DNA of 64,000 nt from Limosilactobacillus reuteri (GTDB taxonomy: Bacteria; Bacillota; Bacilli; Lactobacillales; Lactobacillaceae), in assembly GCF_020784725.1 (NCBI RefSeq), contig NZ_JAJGTZ010000030.1:124001-188000 (forward strand), in the 5' to 3' direction. Shown here in pieces: positions 44,630 through 53,000 of the stretch. Numbering within the stretch: position 1 is the first letter of the stretch; each line of letters begins with the position of its first letter. The position numbers and the translations under genes were made by a program. Under the pieces are notes generated by a model that was not told the DNA's origin, did not search any database, and was given only the letters and a program-made list of their open reading frames with translations.

Positions 44630-44660
44630 GTTTTCGCAATTCAAAGATAAACATCACAAT

Positions 44661-44724
44661 CACAGTACAATAATGGCCTCTAGGATTCGTTAAAGTTGAA
44701 CCCTAGAGGCCATTATTGCTTGCA
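44661..44724 (-). repeat. Hairpin repeat element, copy B
   Basis: A perfect 17-bp stem (44668-44684 with 44702-44718) around a 17-base loop with GTTCA..TTTA.CGA when read on the minus strand. It is the partner of copy A at 10.67 kb. It lies between the converging toxin and ytpR genes and has no U tract. Confidence 0.8.
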
Positions 44725-44768
44725 GAGGCTTGCGCCGCTCCCATAAAGAATCACTTATCGCTTTTTTG

Positions 44769-45416
44769 TTAGTTTTCTGGGTAGAACGTATCAGCCTTGG
44801 CAAAATCAACTGGTTCACCGACTTTTTGCCAATCATCAGGAATAATGAACAAGCCCTTTTCGTCTGGAGCGTTCTTAATCCGTAGTTCACGGAAACCACA
44901 GAGCATTCCGTCACTATCGACACCCATCAATTGCCCCGGCCAAATGATCTTACCGTCTGGCATCATCGCACCAGGACGAGCAACTACGACTTTAATACCT
45001 TCCGCAACATTAGGAGATCCGCACACGATCTGGACAGTCTTATCATTAGCAATCCGCGTTTGCGTTACCTTTAAGTGGTCAGACTTAGGATGGTCAGTGA
45101 TCTTTTCAACGTAACCAACCACAAACTTAGGATCTTCGTCAGCCGTTAAGAGCTTATCAAAGCCTGCTTCTTGTAACTTTGCATTTAATTTTTCAACTTG
45201 AGCTGCATCTAAAAATACTTGCCCGTTTTCACTTGTTAATTCTGGTAAGATCTTGCTGGCGTTCATAAAGTTATAGCCAAGTAATGCACCATCTTTTTCA
45301 GCAGTGATCTGAGCTACATCATCAGCAATCTTAGTAATTTGGTCATCCGCATCTGGAGCGGTAATAACGACTAAAATGTCGCCTAATTCATTGGGATTGT
45401 AACTTGAAATTAACAT
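44769..45416 (-). CDS. ytpR: YtpR family tRNA-binding (EMAP II-like) protein
   Basis: 215 residues from the ATG at 45416 behind GAGAGGAA. The N-terminal DUF4479 part is followed by an OB-fold tRNA-binding domain (about 98-205): VVGYVEKITDHPKSDHLKVT, then VCGSPNVAEGIKVVVARPGA, similar to the N-terminal domain of PheT. Role unknown; it probably binds tRNA or related RNA. The thioredoxin gene lies upstream with a terminator between. Confidence 0.93.
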   Translation of the reverse strand: MLISSYNPNELGDILVVITAPDADDQITKIADDVAQITAEKDGALLGYNFMNASKILPELTSENGQVFLDAAQVEKLNAKLQEAGFDKLLTADEDPKFVVGYVEKITDHPKSDHLKVTQTRIANDKTVQIVCGSPNVAEGIKVVVARPGAMMPDGKIIWPGQLMGVDSDGMLCGFRELRIKNAPDEKGLFIIPDDWQKVGEPVDFAKADTFYPEN

Positions 45417-45462
45417 CAAATATTCCTCTCTCTAATATAATCTACCATTTTATATTATTACA

Positions 45463-45541
45463 TAAAAAGAAGGCTATGAAAATCTAATTTAAAACTAAAG
45501 AAGGCTGAATAATTCAGTCCCTTTATTTTCACAACCTTCTT
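45463..45541 (-). terminator. Long nested terminator after the thioredoxin gene
   Basis: On the minus strand GAAGGTTGTGAAAAT pairs over 15 positions (two G-U) with ATTTTCATAGCCTTC, followed by TTTTTATG. The large loop holds a second small hairpin CTGAATTATTCAG. Confidence 0.8.
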
Positions 45542-45544
45542 ATT

Positions 45545-45865
45545 TTACTTCAAATTGTTTAAAAAATCTTCAACTTGTTGCTTAGTTTTACGGTCTTTAT
45601 TGACAAATCGACCAATTTCTTTACCATTATCATATACAATGAAGCTTGGAATTCCAAATACATTTAGTTCAGCAGCGAGGTCGATGTTTTCATCGCGATC
45701 AACTTCATAGAAAGTATAATCACTGAAGTCTTGTTCGATCTCAGGCATTGCCGGCTTAATAAAACGGCAATCTGGGCACCAACCAGCTGTAAAGAAAAGG
45801 ACGACCTTGCCATTGCCAATAGTTTCGATTAATTGATCTTCTTTTAATTGTGGTAATCTTTCCAT
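45545..45865 (-). CDS. Thioredoxin family protein (YtpP type)
   Basis: 106 residues from MERLPQLKEDQLIE. The active site reads WCPDC rather than WCGPC, and the cis-Pro segment is FGIPSFIVYDNG. This matches the small YtpP thioredoxin-like proteins that sit beside ytpR in Firmicutes. It is probably a cytoplasmic disulfide reductase; the partner is unknown. An extended -10 promoter precedes it. Confidence 0.92.
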   Translation of the reverse strand: MERLPQLKEDQLIETIGNGKVVLFFTAGWCPDCRFIKPAMPEIEQDFSDYTFYEVDRDENIDLAAELNVFGIPSFIVYDNGKEIGRFVNKDRKTKQQVEDFLNNLK

Positions 45866-45894
45866 AATCCTCATCCCTATATCATTTTAGCAAT

Positions 45895-45922
45895 ATTATA
45901 CCACGCTTCTTATCTATTGTAA
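45895..45922 (-). promoter_or_regulatory. Thioredoxin gene promoter
   Basis: TTACAA (45917-45922), 16 bases, TATAAT (45895-45900) with TGG directly before the -10 on the minus strand. Confidence 0.75.
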
Positions 45923-46029
45923 GTAATCTACTTGCAAGGACTAGATATTTGGATTTTAATAATTAAAAATGATAGAATAAATAAGAAGTTAAGAACGGAT
46001 TAAATTTAAATAGTGAAGGAAGCAATCAT

Positions 46030-46368
46030 ATGAATGCAAACAATAACTCCCTCAACCCCTGGCTGATTCCAGTCACATTAGGTGCATCTGGAATCGCCGG
46101 TTTTATCGCTGGTAAACTTTTTGGTAATCGTCACATATCTGCTGAGCAAATCTTAAAATTAGTCAAAAATGATTTTGCAAGTGAAGGTTCTTTAACTGGT
46201 AGCTGGATCAATGATAAAGCAGTACCTTTCCAACGATTTGCGGTTAAAACCCATGCTTATGAAGGTGGCGTTTCTCGTCTAGAAGATGGCGAAGAAGTAG
46301 ATTACGAGTTTATTGCTGATGCATATACTGGTAGTCTGTTAGAGTTAAAACGGATTGAGAATAACTAA
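46030..46368 (+). CDS. Small membrane-anchored PepSY-like protein
   Basis: 112 residues. A membrane helix (about 10-28, WLIPVTLGASGIAGFIAGKL) is followed by a soluble domain with AEQILKLVKNDF and EVDYEFIADAYTGSLLELKR, the helix-then-strand pattern of PepSY-like domains with an ADAYTG turn. Such proteins often inhibit or modulate peptidases or sit in the envelope. The assignment is by pattern only. Single-gene unit with its own terminator. Confidence 0.75.
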   Translation: MNANNNSLNPWLIPVTLGASGIAGFIAGKLFGNRHISAEQILKLVKNDFASEGSLTGSWINDKAVPFQRFAVKTHAYEGGVSRLEDGEEVDYEFIADAYTGSLLELKRIENN

Positions 46369-46371
46369 AGT

Positions 46372-46402
46372 AAAGGCTGGGGACAAATTTCCCAGCTTTT
46401 TT
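46372..46402 (+). terminator. Terminator after the PepSY-like gene
   Basis: AAAGGCTGGG, loop, TCCCAGCTTT, then TTTAATT. Confidence 0.85.
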
Positions 46403-46419
46403 AATTAAAGGAGGATATC

Positions 46420-47340
46420 ATGAATCTTAATGACGCAATTCAAGAATGTTGGAGCAAAATTGACGAAGGACAGGTGGCAACCTATATTCCCGCTTTAGCA
46501 AAAGTTGACCCTTATCAACTTGGTGTTTACCTTTTCGACGTCACAAATGATAAAAAAGTAGAAGCAGGAGCATCGCAAGTTCGGTTTGCTATCGAAAGCG
46601 TCTCAAAAGTAATTACCCTCCTCTACGCAATTGAACGTTTAGGCTTGTCTGCCGTTGAAGAGCAAGTCGGAACACGCCAAACCGGTTTCCCGTTCGACAC
46701 AATCCTTAACATGGAAATTACTAAGGAGACCCATCCTCTCAATGCTTTTATTAATAGTGGCGCCATCCTCATCAGTTCATTAATTGAAGAACAAGATGGG
46801 CTTTCTCCCTTTGACCAAATCATTGAATTTAGTCGTAAAATCTGTAATGATCCCGATATCACCCTCAATGAAGAAATTTACCAATCGGAGTTGCGAACTG
46901 GGGATATGAATCGGTCGTTAGCTTACTATCTCAAGGCCAAAGAAGTCCTTACTAATGACGTAACCCTTAGTCTTGATACCTATTTTAAGCAGTGCTCAAT
47001 GATGGTCACTTGCCAAAGTCTAGCTAATCTCGGTGCTGTCCTCGCCAATGACGGGATTGCTCCTTGGAATAATGAACGAATCATTTCAAGTGAGGCCGCT
47101 ACATATACAAAATCGGTCATGATGACGACTGGCCTCTATAACGAATCGGGAACTTATTCTGTTAAAATCGGTGTCCCCACTAAGAGCGGTGTCGGTGGCG
47201 GTTTAGTTTCTGCGGCCCCCAATCATTACGGGATCGGAATTTTCAGTCCGGCACTCGACCATGCTGGTAATAGTGTTGCTGGCCTAGCACTCCTGGAACT
47301 CATTAGTAAAAAATTAAAGCTTGATATTTTTAGGTACTAG
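46420..47340 (+). CDS. glsA: Glutaminase
   Basis: 306 residues, beta-lactamase-like fold. The nucleophile Ser60 and Lys63 lie in FAIESVSKVITL; NAFINSGAILISSL and KSGVGGGLVSA are the other conserved motifs. It hydrolyses glutamine to glutamate and ammonia. In some lactobacilli glutaminase supports acid tolerance by releasing ammonia; that link is inference here. Preceded by AAGGAGGA. It follows the terminator of the previous gene by only 17 bases, so its promoter must lie upstream of that terminator or overlap it. Confidence 0.96.
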   Translation: MNLNDAIQECWSKIDEGQVATYIPALAKVDPYQLGVYLFDVTNDKKVEAGASQVRFAIESVSKVITLLYAIERLGLSAVEEQVGTRQTGFPFDTILNMEITKETHPLNAFINSGAILISSLIEEQDGLSPFDQIIEFSRKICNDPDITLNEEIYQSELRTGDMNRSLAYYLKAKEVLTNDVTLSLDTYFKQCSMMVTCQSLANLGAVLANDGIAPWNNERIISSEAATYTKSVMMTTGLYNESGTYSVKIGVPTKSGVGGGLVSAAPNHYGIGIFSPALDHAGNSVAGLALLELISKKLKLDIFRY

Positions 47341-47505
47341 CTACAAATGTTTGCCTTCTTAGGAGGATCTACTTAATTAAATTTAACGTTCAAGCCAGTT
47401 TCGTTAATTTACTATTCTAATTAGATATTCAAGCACATCCCAAGAATATTTTTAGTATAATTAAGGTAATTGATGCATGCGCTTTCACCAACTAGGAGGT
47501 TTATC

Positions 47506-48489
47506 ATGATGTATCCAGTAACAATCGGTCATTCAGAAGTTAAAGTAAATCCCCTCGGTCTCGGAACAAATGCTGTTGGCGGTTATAATCTCTTTCCGGA
47601 TTTAGATGATCAAGCCGGCATTGATCTCGTTAAGACTGCTTTAAATCACGGAATTAATTTATTAGATACTGCCTATGTCTATGGCTTAGGTCATTCCGAA
47701 GAACTGGTCGGGCAAGCCATTCAAGATTATGATCGGCATAAAATCATCATTGCAACAAAGGGCGCTCATGATTTTTCAACGGGTAAAGAAGTTATTAATA
47801 ACAACCCTGATTTTATTACTGAGCAAGTCAATGACAGTTTAAAACGGTTGCAAACCGACTATATTGATATTTACTATCTGCACTTCCCTGATCATGATAC
47901 CCCGAAAGCAGAGGCAGTCGGTGCTCTTCAGAAATTACGGGAAGAAGGAAAGATTCGGGCAATCGGAGTTTCCAACTTCAGTCTTGCTCAAATCAAAGAG
48001 GCAAATGCGGATGGTTACGTTGACATTGTAGAAGATGAATTCAGCCTTCTTCATCAAGACCATCTAACAGAAGGAATGCTCGACTACCTGAATGAAAACA
48101 ACATCAGCTTTGTCCCATACTTCCCACTAGCTTCTGGGCTATTGACTGGAAAGTATACCACTGATGCAACATTCCCCGCTGATGATATCCGTAGCCAAAT
48201 TGCGGATTTTAAAGAGCCACGTTACAGCACAATTTTACATGCGGTTAATCTCGTCCGTCCAATTGCCGATAGCCATCATGCTACGATTGCCCAAATAATC
48301 CTAGCATGGTACCTGCAAAATCCACTGATTACTGCAGTGATTCCAGGAGCTAAAAATGCCCGGCAAGTACTTTCTAATGCACAAGCAATGAAAATTGAAC
48401 TTTCGACTGACGAATATCAAACAATTGAACACATATTTAGTCAATTTAAACAAATTAAGAGTGGTAAATCATTAAAAGATCCAGATTGA
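47506..48489 (+). CDS. Aldo/keto reductase
   Basis: 327 residues from the ATG at 47506 (AGGAGG 6 bases upstream). The AKR tetrad is visible: Asp in NLLDTAYVYG with Tyr four residues on, Lys in IIATKGAHD, and His in YYLHFPDHD. NADPH-binding C-terminal residues follow AVIPGAKNARQV. It reduces sugar or ketone carbonyls; the substrate is unknown. The glycosyltransferase gene follows after 38 bases in the same direction. A TATAAT box lies at 47456-47461 without a good -35. Confidence 0.93.
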   Translation: MMYPVTIGHSEVKVNPLGLGTNAVGGYNLFPDLDDQAGIDLVKTALNHGINLLDTAYVYGLGHSEELVGQAIQDYDRHKIIIATKGAHDFSTGKEVINNNPDFITEQVNDSLKRLQTDYIDIYYLHFPDHDTPKAEAVGALQKLREEGKIRAIGVSNFSLAQIKEANADGYVDIVEDEFSLLHQDHLTEGMLDYLNENNISFVPYFPLASGLLTGKYTTDATFPADDIRSQIADFKEPRYSTILHAVNLVRPIADSHHATIAQIILAWYLQNPLITAVIPGAKNARQVLSNAQAMKIELSTDEYQTIEHIFSQFKQIKSGKSLKDPD

Positions 48490-48527
48490 GGGATAAAACC
48501 ACCAAATCATTTGAAAAGGAATTTATC

Positions 48528-50027
48528 ATGAATTTTTTCATCACTAGCCGCCAAGATTTACAAACTTCGGCCATCGAACTTGCCCAAGTCAAGCGGCTGC
48601 GAATTTTTGATCATCTGAATGCACCTGCAACCATTGTCACGATGCTGTATAACTTCGACCATCAAACCGTTGAAGAAAAACTTAAAGTTAAAGGCCGCGT
48701 CCTTAACATCTACCAGTATTATCAACAACTTCCTTACCACGCTGATCCTACAGTTGATCAATCCATTATCAAGCAGGCATTAGCTGTCCCCGCCTGCCAA
48801 GTTAAGGACAATTGTGCCCTGCGAAATGGTAAAGTGCGGGTTCGCGTAAACACTCGCAACGGACGATTATACTATATCGACTATCTCGACCAGTATGGCT
48901 TTACCAATCGGCGAGACTTTTACGATCAGGGATGGCGGACCTATACTGAGTATTTTGAAGACAAAGGACGGCTGATTGCTCGTCAGTATTACGATCATAA
49001 TGGGCAAGTAAAGATAATCTATCATTATCGTGGTGGCGAAGGTAATGTCCCCATTCTCACCCTTATTCAGCTAATGGATCAAGGACAAGAATGGCAATTT
49101 GATGATGAAATTGAATTTCGGGCGCACTTTTTAGATGAGCTTGTTGGAGATGATCCGCAAACAATCCTCATCAGTGATCGCTCTAACATCGCCTTAAAGG
49201 CATTTACGCTAATGAAAAAGCCGGCCAGACGGTACCAAGTATTCCACTCGGCCTTTACTGATGACGGTCAAAGCAACGGCCCCCTTTCGGCAATCTACCA
49301 GCCAATTGCAACAATGCTCGCAAAAGGACAGCTAAATGGCCTGATCTCTGCCACGCAACGGGAAGCGCAAGACGCAACTAACCGTTTCCAAACGAACCAG
49401 AGCTACGGTATTCCCGTGACTTATTTAGATGAAGAACTGACAAAAGAAGTTCCTGTTAGCCAACGCCAAATAGGAAAGTTTATTGCTGTTGCGCGACTTT
49501 CTAAAATCAAACAACTTGACCATATTATCAATGCGATTGTTCGTCTTCACCAAGACTTTCCGCAAGTTACCCTCGATATTTATGGTTATAGCGATAGTTG
49601 GAATAAAAACCAAACCGCTAATGCGCTCAAGTCATTAGTGAAGGGAAATAAAGCCGAGAGCTACATTAATTTTGTCGGCTATTGTAATGACCTCAGCGCT
49701 GCTTATGAACATGCTCAAGCCGAAATTTTAACAAGCTATTATGAAGGTTTTGCAATGGCAGTTCTAGAAGCACAGGGTCATGGTTGCCCAGTTGTTAGCT
49801 ATGACATCAACTATGGTCCAGCGGATATAATCGATGACCAGCAGAGCGGTAAACTGATTCCGCCGAATGATCAAGAAGCCCTCTATCAGCAATTAAGAAA
49901 ATTATTAGAAGAGCCTGCCCTCGCAAAAAAGTACGCCCATTATGCACAAAAAGCGGCACAAAAATACCGCTTCGATCATGTCGCTAAAAAGTGGCAAAAG
50001 TTAATTAGTAATAAAGAAAAGGAGTAA
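48528..50027 (+). CDS. GT4 glycosyltransferase with GtfA/TarM-like N-terminal domain
   Basis: 499 residues from MNFFITSRQDLQTSAIELAQ (AAGGA 7 bases upstream). The N-terminal part (about 1-220) resembles the beta-sheet domain of poly(glycerol-phosphate) glucosyltransferases, TarM and accessory-Sec GtfA. The C-terminal Rossmann domain has AVARLSKIKQLDHIINA, then DIYGYSD, and the donor-site motif SYYEGFAMAVLEAQGHGCPV. It transfers a sugar from a nucleotide donor, probably onto a teichoic acid or a Ser/Thr-rich protein. It converges on the adhesin gene; no GtfB partner is seen. Confidence 0.88.
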   Translation: MNFFITSRQDLQTSAIELAQVKRLRIFDHLNAPATIVTMLYNFDHQTVEEKLKVKGRVLNIYQYYQQLPYHADPTVDQSIIKQALAVPACQVKDNCALRNGKVRVRVNTRNGRLYYIDYLDQYGFTNRRDFYDQGWRTYTEYFEDKGRLIARQYYDHNGQVKIIYHYRGGEGNVPILTLIQLMDQGQEWQFDDEIEFRAHFLDELVGDDPQTILISDRSNIALKAFTLMKKPARRYQVFHSAFTDDGQSNGPLSAIYQPIATMLAKGQLNGLISATQREAQDATNRFQTNQSYGIPVTYLDEELTKEVPVSQRQIGKFIAVARLSKIKQLDHIINAIVRLHQDFPQVTLDIYGYSDSWNKNQTANALKSLVKGNKAESYINFVGYCNDLSAAYEHAQAEILTSYYEGFAMAVLEAQGHGCPVVSYDINYGPADIIDDQQSGKLIPPNDQEALYQQLRKLLEEPALAKKYAHYAQKAAQKYRFDHVAKKWQKLISNKEKE

Positions 50028-50064
50028 TCCTCACAGCCAAAATAGCTGAGGGTTACTCCTTTTT
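50018..50064 (+). terminator. Terminator shared by the glycosyltransferase and adhesin genes
   Basis: AAAGGAGTAATCCTCA pairs with TGAGGGTTACTCCTTT, then TT. The glycosyltransferase stop codon (50025-50027) lies inside the left arm. The opposite strand reads CTCCTTTTCTTT, so it could also stop the adhesin transcript. Confidence 0.85.
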
Positions 50065-50073
50065 AGTAGGAAA

Positions 50074-53000
50074 TTAATCTTTCCGTTTCTTATTTACTTT
50101 TGTTAAACCAAGTGCTGAGAGAAGACCAGCAAAACCGAGACCAATTAAGCTTGATGACTTTTGATTACCAGTTTGTGGCAATTGTTGAGTACCTTGCTTA
50201 GTAGTTGGTTGTGTTGATGAAGATTTAGTAGGTTCGACGATAGAAGTTTCGCCCTTCTTGGTAGTGACCTGGGTAGTCATTGGTTGTGGTTCTTCATTCT
50301 TTTGTTCACCAGGTAATTGTGTGTTTGATTCAATTGCTGGTTGTTCAGTCGGCTGACTCGTCGGTTGCTCGCTCGGCCGTTCTGTTGGTTGAACGGTCGA
50401 CTGAGTCGTCGGTTGTTCGGTTGGTTGGACAGTTGGCTGAACTGTTGGTTGACTCGTCGGTTGCTCAGTCGGTTGAACTGTTGGCTGAGCGGTTGGTTGA
50501 CTCGTCGGCTGCTCAGTCGGCTGACTTGTTGGCTGTTCAGTCGGTTGACTCGTCGGCTGTTCGCTCGGTTGAACGGTTGGTTGACTCGTCGGTTGCTCAG
50601 TCGGTTGAACTGTTGGCTGAGCGGTCGGCTGACTCGTCGGTTGTTCTGTTGGTTGCTCAGTTGGCTGTTCAGTCGGTTGAGCGGTTGGTTGCTCACTTGG
50701 TTGACTCGTCGGTTGCTCAGTCGGTTGAACTGTTGGCTGAGCGGTCGGCTGACTCGTCGGTTGTTCTGTTGGTTGCTCAGTTGGCTGACTCGTCGGTTGT
50801 TCTGTTGGCTGGGCAGTCGGCTGACTTGTTGGCTGAGCGGTTGGTTGACTCGTTGGCTGTTCAGTCGGTTGAGCGGTTGGTTGTTCACTCGGCTGACTTG
50901 TCGGTTGTGCTGGAGTAGCCCGATATGTGACGGTAATTGTTCCTAAATTAGGATTATCCTTATCTGGATCAATTGTCCGGGCATTAACTGCCTTGATGTC
51001 AACTTCATCATAGCCAACTTCGCCAGGTGTCTTAGAAATAACTTCACCAAAAGTGGCATCTTTGGCTGTCCATGGATCAGTTTCAAGAATCGTTACCTTA
51101 CCATCTTTATCGGTAGTTGAGAAAATGTTTCTAGTAAAGGTGGTAGTTTGCTTGTAAGTGTTCTTACCATCTGGAGACCCGTTAACACTTTCAAAGTGAA
51201 CACCGCCATCTTTAGTTCCACGGTAGACAACAGTTCTAGTGAAGGTCTTTGTTTCCACTTTAACATCAACTTTTGGCAAGTCATGATCTTCGTCCGGACC
51301 ACTTTCACCCTTGTTCTTTTCATAAACTAATACAAGATCTTCAGGATTATCTGAAGTTGGCTTCAAAGTGATCTCGTTAGCTGTACCACTAATCCAGTGC
51401 CAAGTACCAACCATATCATCAGAAGTTGCGTACTTGTCGCCCTTGTTTAAGGTAATGTACTGACGACGAACACCATCCATAGTTTGAGTTTCATGGTTCC
51501 ATTCAATCTTGCCAGCTTTGGTAGTTGCAACTTGAACGTTCTTACCATTAGCATCCTTGATAGTTTCTGGAGTAGTGGTTTGACCAGTTACAACGTCATA
51601 AGCAATCGTACCGTTGAATTCAGTCTTTTGATCGGTTTGACCCATTAAAGTTTGACCGTCAGTTGTATTAGCCTTGTAGAAGATAGTCCGGTGGAATTCT
51701 TTATGTAAATCACTTGGGTCTACAATTGGATTGCCCTCTGGATTTTTTGGCACTTCATCAACTGGAGTGTTTGGCGTAATGGTCTTCACTGCGTGCTTCA
51801 AGTATACGTATTGATCTTGGACGCCATGGGTTAAAGTTTGCTTACCGAGTAAATCACCCTTGGCATTATCAGATAAACCAACTAAAACATAGCCAGCTTT
51901 TTCGTAATCTGCTGGACTCCATAACTTGCTGGTTGCATCTGGAGTATCGCCAACAAAGATACGTTTGCCTTCACCAACGTTTTGTACTAAACGATCAGTA
52001 AGTTCATGACCGTCAGTTGGAGCATAAGTAGTCTTATCTTCAACGCCATTAACATCAATGTAGTGAATGTTGTATTGAGCTTTTTGCTTGTAGACCAAGT
52101 AACCATCAGCAATCTTATTAGGAGTATCGCTCTTCCAAGTGTCGCTAGTTGGATCGCCATAAGATACTTCACCGTTCTTGTCACTTGAAACTAAGTACCA
52201 TTCGCCTCCATCAGTTCCACGCTTTGCAGCTTCGGCAGCATCTAAGGTAATAGTTTCTGGAGTTGTAATGGCAGCAAAGTTCTTATTATCTGTTGTCAAG
52301 CCAGTACTCTTGTCAGCATTTACAGTCCAAGTAATTGCAGGAACCGGATCAGTATTAGCGGTATCTACAATCCAATCGCCATTTGCATCTTGTTTTGCAT
52401 TTACGCGGTTGCCTGTTACAGCATCCGTATAGTAAGTACTGCTAGTTAAAGTTACATTTTGTGTAGTATCGTCTTGTAACTGCTTGCCATCCTTAGTATT
52501 AGCTACATAGTGAATGGTACGAGTAGCAGTCTTAGTATCAGTATGTGCGACAGCACGGTGAACCAACTTAACTACACGCTTTTTATGTTGCAAATTGCGG
52601 TTATTATCATAGACATCTTCAAGTTCATAAGTTAAATCATCTGGATCACTTGAAACTAACGCATAACCATTATCAGTGTAAGCTTTCAAGACATCAGCAT
52701 AGTTTAAAGATTTACTTGACTTTAAAGTACCTGATGGATCAACGTTAATAGCATTGGTATCATAAGTGTTGTCCTGAGCTTGATAACTATAAGTTTCATA
52801 CTTTTGGTTTTTATTATTTTTCTTATCCTTTGGGGTAGTGTGTGGCTTGCCAGGGATGTATTCACTGTTTAAATCTACCCGCAATTGTTTACTTGCAGTA
52901 AAGTTAGACAAGATAGATGCATTTGCGTCTCCGTTAGTTACATCTTCAAATGTGATATCTACCGGTTGATCGTGATAGTAGTAAATAGTAGTTGTAGCCG

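Noticed and set aside
44797-45114. 105-codon plus-strand frame inside ytpR
   Set aside because: Antisense shadow of a well-recognised tRNA-binding domain; no ribosome site.
47361-47390. Orphan AGGAGGA after glutaminase, hinting at a lost gene
   Set aside because: Only a nine-codon frame is nearby and it runs through the site itself; no homology-like sequence follows.
50277-50946. Three long reading frames (about 200 codons) overlapping the adhesin repeat region in other frames and on the plus strand
   Set aside because: They arise because the 12-base repeat has no stop codon in those frames. Their translations are monotonous Ser/Val/Leu/Arg or Asn/Arg/Gln runs with no ribosome site.
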